From Serratia symbiotica (lineage in GTDB: Bacteria > Pseudomonadota > Gammaproteobacteria > Enterobacterales > Enterobacteriaceae), in assembly GCF_000821185.2 (NCBI RefSeq), contig NZ_CP050855.1, positions 3,224,001 to 3,288,000 of the forward strand: 64,000 nt of DNA, read 5' to 3'. Shown here one piece after another: positions 56,740 through 64,000 of the stretch. Position numbers and translations under genes: made by a program. The notes under the pieces are model-generated. The model was not told the origin of the DNA. It made no database searches and saw only the letters and a list, made by a program, of their open reading frames with translations. Numbering within the stretch: the first letter of the stretch is position 1; each line of letters begins with the position of its first letter.

Positions 56740-57169
56740 CGAACAGACATTGGTAATAAATCACCGTCGGGTGATAGTAGCCATCGGGATGGCGGCATAG
56801 TCGGGCAGATCTCCCAGACAGCAGTGGTACAGCGTTTCTGAGGCGGAGCCGGTGCAACAGGCTGTGATGTTGCGTGTGGCTATGAACCAACAGCTTTTAA
56901 ACCTTCACATGGTTGGGGCTGTTGGGCTTTGGACACAGTGCCAGTTGCATGGTACCGATGACACTGCGTTCGGCTCTAGCGATCCATAGCAGCATTCTCC
57001 CCTTGGTGAGCGTCAGTTTCAGGTTGTGGAAATAGCTTTCGGTATCTTCATGCAGGATCTGCGTGTCATAGCCCATCGAAGTGCCATGTGTGACTGCATC
57101 AGTCAACAGGTGGGACAGTATATCGTGGTAAATGGGCAGCGTGGCGGCGTTTATCAACACACTTTTCAT
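56740..57169 (-). pseudogene. Broken GNAT-family N-acetyltransferase gene
   Basis: The first part from ATG 57169 reads like a GNAT N-terminus (LLTDAVTHGTSMGYD, KGRMLLWIARAE, VIGTMQLALCPKPN). It then meets an in-frame TAA at 56897-56899 where a CAA (Gln) codon would restore the usual Gln-Lys-Leu-Leu-Val-His motif. After the stop the motif KLLVHS continues, but the acetyl-CoA region is deleted. The C-terminal sequence appears partly in another frame (LPDYAA) and then back (HPDGYYHPTVIYYQ). There is one nonsense change, an internal deletion and at least one frameshift, so no functional enzyme can be made. Confidence 0.75.
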
Positions 57170-57529
57170 CGGTCATTTCTCCTAGATGAAAGGGGCATCA
57201 TGAAGAAAGCAATAACTGAGCCAGAATGTTAAAGCGCGCGGCGGTGGTAACAGAGGTGGGGTTTTATGGCCGTTAATGCTTTGGCGCAGGGTAGATTTCA
57301 CTTTTCTGGTGTATTGATCCCGTTCACGGTTTGGCACCCCGACTTAATCGATTTGGGACGACCAATACGGATAATACGAGGTGGTGCAACGCTGGTAAAA
57401 GGTGAGCAAAATTGTACAGAGTGATGACTGCGATTGATGAATGTTTGTACGTCGTGGACAATGAATTGCAAGATAGTATGCAAAATTGGCTGATTTATGA
57501 GCGAAAGTGCGCGTAACGCAATTTTTTTG
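57170..57529. other. Region upstream of the tRNA cluster
   Basis: No gene supported in about 360 bases. Small open frames on the minus strand have no recognisable motif. The right end merges into the tRNA promoter. Confidence 0.45.
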
Positions 57530-57558
57530 TTGCATAGGCCGCCAGCTCTACCTAGAAT
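57530..57558 (+). promoter_or_regulatory. Promoter of the thrU-tyrU-glyT-thrT-tufB operon
   Basis: TTGCAT (57530-57535), a 17-base spacer and TAGAAT (57553-57558) are followed by a GC-rich discriminator, 14 bases before the first tRNA. T-rich DNA lies just upstream. Confidence 0.75.
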
Positions 57559-57572
57559 GCGCTGCACTTGAT

Positions 57573-57648
<76 letters not shown>

Positions 57649-57672
57649 TTCAAGTTGCAATAATTAAAAGTT

Positions 57673-57757
<85 letters not shown>

Positions 57758-57959
57758 AATCTTGCCTTTGGCAATTGACTAAAGCGCGGTAAATCTCGCA
57801 GCAGTTAGTTCAATGCGAAAGGGAAAGGCGAAAAATATTTAGCGAGGTTAGGTTTTGCTGCGCTAAACACAGTCGGCTCGAAAGATAAGAGCCAAGTGAC
57901 AAACAATCTTGCTCTATTCCTAAATTTTACAGAAAAATCTGGTAGCCGAGTTCCAGGAT

Positions 57960-58034
<75 letters not shown>

Positions 58035-58040
58035 AGACGT

Positions 58041-58116
58041 GCTGATATAGCTCAGTTGGTAGAGCGCACCCTTGGTAAGGGTGAGGTCGGCAGTTCGAAT
58101 CTGCCTATTAGCACCA
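58041..58116 (+). tRNA. thrT: tRNA-Thr (GGU)
   Basis: A 76-base cloverleaf with anticodon GGT in TTGGTAA and encoded CCA. It ends 109 bases before tufB. Confidence 0.97.
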
Positions 58117-58189
58117 CTTCTCACTCTTCTCGCCTATGATTTTCTTTCTGTTCTGAATTCAATGAGCAAATGCTTGGTTGATGTGGTGA

Positions 58190-59410
<1,221 letters not shown>

Positions 59411-59440
59411 TCGCTGATAACGTTTGACGCGACGCGCGGT

Positions 59441-59467
59441 AAAAGGGCATCATTTGATGCCCTTTTT
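59441..59467 (+). terminator. Terminator after tufB
   Basis: The stem AAAAGGGCATCA / TGATGCCCTTTT, with an innermost 2-base gap, is followed by further T residues. It is strong and ends the tRNA-tufB transcript. Confidence 0.9.
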
Positions 59468-59481
59468 CTACGCTGTGAACA

Positions 59482-59535
59482 AGAACCTATCTCACCAGCG
59501 ATCTTGCAGTCACAATCATTGGTGAGATAGGCTCT
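59482..59535. repeat. 54-base inverted-repeat element between tufB and secE
   Basis: The arms AGAACCTATCTCACCA (59482-59497) and TGGTGAGATAGGCTCT (59520-59535) are complementary at 15 of 16 positions. The left arm starts like the element at 10442. It has no coding capacity. It looks like a miniature dispersed palindrome, or the collapsed ends of one. Confidence 0.65.
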
Positions 59536-59663
59536 TAAAGTGTGTGGCTAATGTGTCATAGCGTATACGCCGAGATACTGGCAAAACAGTATCTGATCGG
59601 TTTGGTTTGCCTCGCATTGCGAGGCAAAGTGGTTTGTTTTGGATTATTGTAACAGGTTGGTTT

Positions 59664-60047
59664 ATGAGTGCGAATACCGAGGCTCAAGGGAGCGGGCGCT
59701 GCCTGGAAGCGGTTAAGTGGCTGATCGTTGCCATTCTGTTGGTTGTGGCTATCGTCGGTAATTATTACTATCGTGATTTAAGCCTGCCATTGCGTGCGCT
59801 GGCAGTTGTGCTGATCATCACCGTTGCAGGTGCAGTGGCGCTGATGACCACCAAAGGCAAAGCCACAGTTGCGTTTGCGCGCGAAGCGCGAACCGAAGTG
59901 CGTAAAGTGATTTGGCCAACTCGTCAGGAAACGCTACATACTACGTTGATTGTTGCTGCGGTAACTGCCGTGATGTCAATGATTCTGTGGGGGCTGGATG
60001 GTGTTCTGGTTCGTTTGGTCTCGTTTATTACTGGCCTGAGGTTCTAA
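59664..60047 (+). CDS. secE: Preprotein translocase subunit SecE
   Basis: A 127-residue, three-helix membrane protein (helices at about 20-36, 44-62 and 92-115). The conserved amphipathic segment [17 protein letters not shown] at about 75-91 clamps SecY. The start ATG 59664 (MSANTEAQG) matches E. coli; an in-frame upstream start only adds a poor leader. It is an essential part of the SecYEG channel. It is separated from nusG by one base. Confidence 0.97.
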   Translation: MSANTEAQGSGRCLEAVKWLIVAILLVVAIVGNYYYRDLSLPLRALAVVLIITVAGAVALMTTKGKATVAFAREARTEVRKVIWPTRQETLHTTLIVAAVTAVMSMILWGLDGVLVRLVSFITGLRF

Positions 60048-60048
60048 A

Positions 60049-60594
60049 ATGTCTGAAGCTCCAAAAAAACGCTGGTACGTCGTTCAGGCGTTTTCCGGTT
60101 TTGAAGGTCGCGTAGCGCAATCGCTGCGTGAACATATCAAACTGTACGATATGGAAGAGCTGTTCGGCGAAGTGATGGTGCCTACGGAAGAAGTGGTTGA
60201 AATCCGTGGTGGTCAACGTCGTAAGAGCGAGCGCAAGTTCTTCCCTGGCTATGTATTGGTGCAGATGGTGATGAATGACGCCAGTTGGCACTTGGTGCGT
60301 AGCGTTCCACGCGTCATGGGCTTTATCGGCGGTACTTCAGACCGTCCGGCACCGATCAGCGATAAAGAAGTGGATGCGATCATGAATCGCCTGCAACAGG
60401 TGGGTGATAAGCCGCGTCCGAAAACACTGTTTGAACCAGGTGAACTGGTTCGCGTTAACGATGGCCCGTTTGCTGACTTTAACGGTGTGGTCGAAGAAGT
60501 GGATTACGAGAAGAGCCGCCTGAAAGTTTCTGTTTCTATCTTTGGCCGTGCGACACCGGTGGAACTGGACTTTAGCCAGGTTGAAAAAGGTTGA
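60049..60594 (+). CDS. nusG: Transcription termination/antitermination protein NusG
   Basis: A 181-residue protein. The N-terminal NGN domain ([24 protein letters not shown]) binds RNA polymerase, and the C-terminal KOW domain ([21 protein letters not shown]) binds Rho or S10. It links transcription with Rho termination and translation. Cotranscribed with secE. Confidence 0.98.
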   Translation: MSEAPKKRWYVVQAFSGFEGRVAQSLREHIKLYDMEELFGEVMVPTEEVVEIRGGQRRKSERKFFPGYVLVQMVMNDASWHLVRSVPRVMGFIGGTSDRPAPISDKEVDAIMNRLQQVGDKPRPKTLFEPGELVRVNDGPFADFNGVVEEVDYEKSRLKVSVSIFGRATPVELDFSQVEKG

Positions 60595-60626
60595 GAGTTG
60601 ATCAATAGCTGGCGGCGTTTTCCCAC

Positions 60627-60655
60627 TTGTCAGGGGCACGAAATTCAACTACAAT
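60627..60655 (+). promoter_or_regulatory. Promoter of rplK-rplA
   Basis: TTGTCA (60627-60632), a 17-base spacer and TACAAT (60650-60655), about 100 bases before rplK. This corresponds to the L11 promoter of E. coli. Confidence 0.75.
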
Positions 60656-60756
60656 TTCGCGCCTCTTGTTTTTAGATGCCTTGCTTGATGGTCTTGAGCG
60701 AGGTGAACACGGGGAGCCTCTTAAGAGGCGATACTACCCAAATCGAGGAAGTTTAA

Positions 60757-61893
<1,137 letters not shown>

Positions 61894-61912
61894 TCGCCTC
61901 GCGATTATCGCT

Positions 61913-61941
61913 TTGACTTGGGGTTGGGTTTTGTCTAGAAT
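61913..61941 (+). promoter_or_regulatory. Promoter of rplJL-rpoBC
   Basis: TTGACT (61913-61918), a 17-base spacer and TAGAAT (61936-61941) make a near-consensus promoter 20 bases after the rplA stop. Confidence 0.85.
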
Positions 61942-61947
61942 CCTATG

Positions 61948-62220
61948 CCCCAAGGTTTCGCTATTAGCCTTTCCATAGTGAAGCAAAAATAATTTTCGGT
62001 TGGAGCCTGGCCTATCCAGGCCTCCGTCCAAGACCGCAGGTGTATCGAAAGGTACTTAATCCTTCCTGCGTAGACGGTGACAGAGCCTAAAGAATTTTTT
62101 TATGGTCTTTACTGGATTCTGCTCACCGTATTAAAGCGCTCAACGCCTTATTTTTCACCGGGTGCTGAGTGAAGTGAGTTCCCGGGGATGTTCCCCGGCT
62201 AATCCAGGAGCAAAAAGCTA
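61948..62220 (+). ncRNA. L10 mRNA leader (autoregulatory)
   Basis: A roughly 270-base leader before rplJ containing the paired block GGCCTATCCAGGCC and an AAGACCGCAGGTG ... CCTTCCTGCGTAGACGGTGA fold. This corresponds to the known ribosomal protein L10 leader, where the L10-L12 complex binds and represses translation. The ribosome-binding site AGGAGC lies just before rplJ. Confidence 0.85.
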
Positions 62221-62718
62221 ATGGCATTAAATCTTCAAGACAAACAAGCGATTGTTGCTGAAGTCAACGAAGTAGCCAAAGGCGCGCTGTCTGCGGTTGT
62301 TGCGGATTCTCGCGGCGTTACCGTTGATAAAATGACTGAACTGCGTAAAGCAGGTCGTGAAGCTGGCGTTTACATGCGTGTTGTTCGCAACACTCTGATG
62401 CGTCGCGTAGTTGAGGGCACTCCATTCGAATGCCTGAAAGACACGTTTGTCGGTCCTACCTTGATAGCATTCTCTAGTGAACACCCGGGCGCTGCTGCTC
62501 GTCTGTTCAAAGAGTTCGCAAAAGCGAATGCAGAATTCGAGGTTAAAGCTGCGGCCTTTGAAGGTGAGTTGATCCCTGCGGCACAAATTGACCGCTTGGC
62601 GACACTGCCTACTTACGATGAAGCGATCGCACGCCTGATGGCAACCATGAAAGAAGCCGCTGCTGGCAAACTGGTTCGCACTCTGGCTGCACTGCGCGAT
62701 CAGAAAGAAGCGGCATAA
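62221..62718 (+). CDS. rplJ: 50S ribosomal protein L10
   Basis: A 165-residue protein. The N-terminal rRNA-binding region ([30 protein letters not shown]) is followed by the C-terminal helix that carries L7/L12 dimers. It is the base of the ribosomal stalk and, bound to L12, is the repressor of its own mRNA leader. Confidence 0.99.
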   Translation: MALNLQDKQAIVAEVNEVAKGALSAVVADSRGVTVDKMTELRKAGREAGVYMRVVRNTLMRRVVEGTPFECLKDTFVGPTLIAFSSEHPGAAARLFKEFAKANAEFEVKAAAFEGELIPAAQIDRLATLPTYDEAIARLMATMKEAAAGKLVRTLAALRDQKEAA

Positions 62719-62783
62719 GCCACTCTCTTTCTTAGCCTTTGCTAACGTATTTAAACTATTTCTGAATTTTAGGAACAATTGTT

Positions 62784-63149
62784 ATGTCTATCACTAAAGA
62801 CCAAATCTTGGAAGCCGTTGCCGCTATGTCCGTCATGGATGTTGTTGAGCTGGTTTCCGCTATGGAAGAAAAATTCGGTGTTTCTGCTGCTGCCGCCGTG
62901 GCTGTTGCTGCTGGTCCAGCCGAAGTTGCTGAAGAAAAAACTGAGTTCGACGTTGTACTTTCTGCTGTTGGCGGTAACAAAGTTGCTGTTATCAAAGCAG
63001 TACGTGGCGCAACTGGTCTGGGTCTGAAAGAAGCTAAAGACCTAGTAGAATCTGCTCCAGCAGTACTGAAAGAAGGCATCAGCAAAGACGATGCTGATGC
63101 TTTGAAAAAATCTCTGGAAGAAGCGGGTGCTTCTGTTGAAGTTAAATAA
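62784..63149 (+). CDS. rplL: 50S ribosomal protein L7/L12
   Basis: A 121-residue protein with an N-terminal dimerisation domain ([15 protein letters not shown]), an Ala-rich hinge ([18 protein letters not shown]) and the C-terminal factor-binding domain ([20 protein letters not shown]). Several copies attach to L10 and recruit EF-Tu and EF-G. A 65-base gap to rplJ. Confidence 0.99.
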   Translation: MSITKDQILEAVAAMSVMDVVELVSAMEEKFGVSAAAAVAVAAGPAEVAEEKTEFDVVLSAVGGNKVAVIKAVRGATGLGLKEAKDLVESAPAVLKEGISKDDADALKKSLEEAGASVEVK

Positions 63150-63189
63150 GTTTGACTTTTCAGAGTACAGTCTGGCTTAACAGACTGAT

Positions 63190-63220
63190 GGCTGGTGACT
63201 TTTTGGTCACCAGCCTTTTT
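63190..63220 (+). terminator. rplL-rpoB attenuator
   Basis: The stem GGCTGGTGAC / GTCACCAGCC with a 6-base loop is followed by TTTTT, 41 bases after rplL. In E. coli a partial terminator here lets only a share of transcripts continue into rpoBC, keeping polymerase below ribosomal protein levels. An RNase III processing site is expected between it and rpoB (63221-63480). Confidence 0.85.
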
Positions 63221-63480
63221 GCGCTGTTGGGCGTCGGTAGAGTTTCACATTGTTTGGCTACTGGCTAACCCTAATATCTTTTTCTATCGACGACTTAATA
63301 TACTGCCCCTTTTGCTTCAGTTGAATCTGCCGCACGGCGCAATGAAATGATTTAAGCGTGATAGAAAAGAGGTATTGCGGAAAGTGTTCCCGCTTTCCGG
63401 TCGACAAAATGGTGTTGCATGAGCCGTTCCCTATTCGGGCGGACAAAGTGGTTCGACTTTCCAGCGAGCTGAGGAACCCT

Positions 63481-64000
63481 ATGGTTTACTCCTATACCGA
63501 GAAAAAACGTATTCGTAAGGATTTTGGTAAGCGTCCACAAGTTCTGGACATACCTTATCTCCTTTCTATCCAGCTTGACTCGTTCCAGAAGTTTATCGAG
63601 CAAGATCCAGAGGGGCAGTACGGCCTAGAAGCCGCCTTCCGTTCTGTTTTCCCTATCCAAAGCTACAGTGGCAATTCGGAGCTGCAATACGTTAGCTACC
63701 GTCTTGGTGAGCCGGTGTTCGACGTCAAAGAGTGCCAGATCCGTGGTGTAACGTTCTCTGCACCGCTGCGCGTAAAACTGCGTCTGGTAATCTATGAGCG
63801 TGAAGCCCCGGAAGGTACGGTTAAAGACATCAAGGAACAAGAAGTCTATATGGGCGAAATACCGCTCATGACCGAAAACGGTACCTTTGTGATCAACGGT
63901 ACTGAGCGGGTTATCGTCTCTCAGTTGCACCGCAGTCCTGGTGTATTCTTTGACAGCGATAAGGGGAAAACTCACTCATCGGGTAAAGTGCTGTATAACG
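63481..64000 (+). CDS. rpoB: RNA polymerase beta subunit, N-terminal part
   Basis: The first 173 codons of a gene that continues beyond the window. The N-terminus [19 protein letters not shown] and the segment [20 protein letters not shown] are diagnostic of RpoB. It is an essential catalytic subunit of RNA polymerase. The rifampicin-resistance region is outside the window. Confidence 0.99.
   Translation, partial: MVYSYTEKKRIRKDFGKRPQVLDIPYLLSIQLDSFQKFIEQDPEGQYGLEAAFRSVFPIQSYSGNSELQYVSYRLGEPVFDVKECQIRGVTFSAPLRVKLRLVIYEREAPEGTVKDIKEQEVYMGEIPLMTENGTFVINGTERVIVSQLHRSPGVFFDSDKGKTHSSGKVLYN

Noticed and set aside
57758..57959. Extra tRNA or small gene in the long tRNA-Tyr to tRNA-Gly spacer
   Set aside because: No cloverleaf or CCA end was found, and the open frame across it runs through tRNA-Gly.

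Overview
This window looks like the chromosome of an enterobacterium in the Serratia/Yersinia group. The evidence is the rRNA sequence, protein sequences close to the E. coli orthologues, and argG inside the arg cluster (argE / argCBGH), an arrangement I associate with Serratia and Yersinia rather than E. coli. Intact housekeeping genes are mixed with missing genes, nonsense-mutated relics and IS debris. That pattern suggests a host-associated Serratia in early genome reduction, such as an aphid symbiont of the S. symbiotica type; this species-level guess is inference.

Layout. 1-7.7 kb: end of mreD, then maf/yhdE, rng, yhdP and tldD, all rightward. 7.7-8.0 kb is a gene-free junction joining the mre-tldD block to the fpr/glp block, which lies far away in E. 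coli. 8.0-13.7 kb: fpr, emrD, glpK, glpF and zapB; glpX is absent. 13.7-15.1 kb: an intact IS4-family element. 15.1-23.5 kb: a leftward series rraA, menA, hslU, hslV, ftsN, cytR, priA, then rightward rpmE. 23.5-24.9 kb: a second, nearly identical IS4-family copy. 24.9-30.3 kb: the methionine genes metJ / metB-metL / metF with MetJ boxes. 30.4-39.4 kb: ppc, argE and the argC-B-G-H operon, with ARG boxes in the argE/argC gap and an ERIC-like repeat plus a hairpin between argG and argH. 39.4-40.4 kb: a decayed gap. 40.4-46.2 kb: oxyR, sthA, fabR, yijD, trmA and murI; btuB is missing. 46.2-51.9 kb: a complete rRNA operon (16S, tRNA-Ile, tRNA-Ala, 23S, 5S). 51.9-53.2 kb: a patchwork of dead IS3-, IS1- and IS4-family pieces. 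53.5-64 kb: murB, birA, coaA, a broken acetyltransferase gene, a four-tRNA cluster feeding tufB, then secE, nusG, rplK, rplA, rplJ, rplL and the start of rpoB.

The main functional themes are translation and transcription machinery, amino-acid synthesis (Met, Arg), envelope and division functions (MreD, YhdP, FtsN, ZapB, MurI, MurB), protein quality control (HslVU) and glycerol uptake. The most interesting structural observation concerns the two IS4-family copies. Both sit at the apex of an intrinsic terminator hairpin between convergent genes, with 9-bp target duplications. The element carries an inward-facing terminator-like hairpin near each of its ends, so each insertion may replace the terminator it breaks. 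I did not find a new defence or biosynthetic system in the window.
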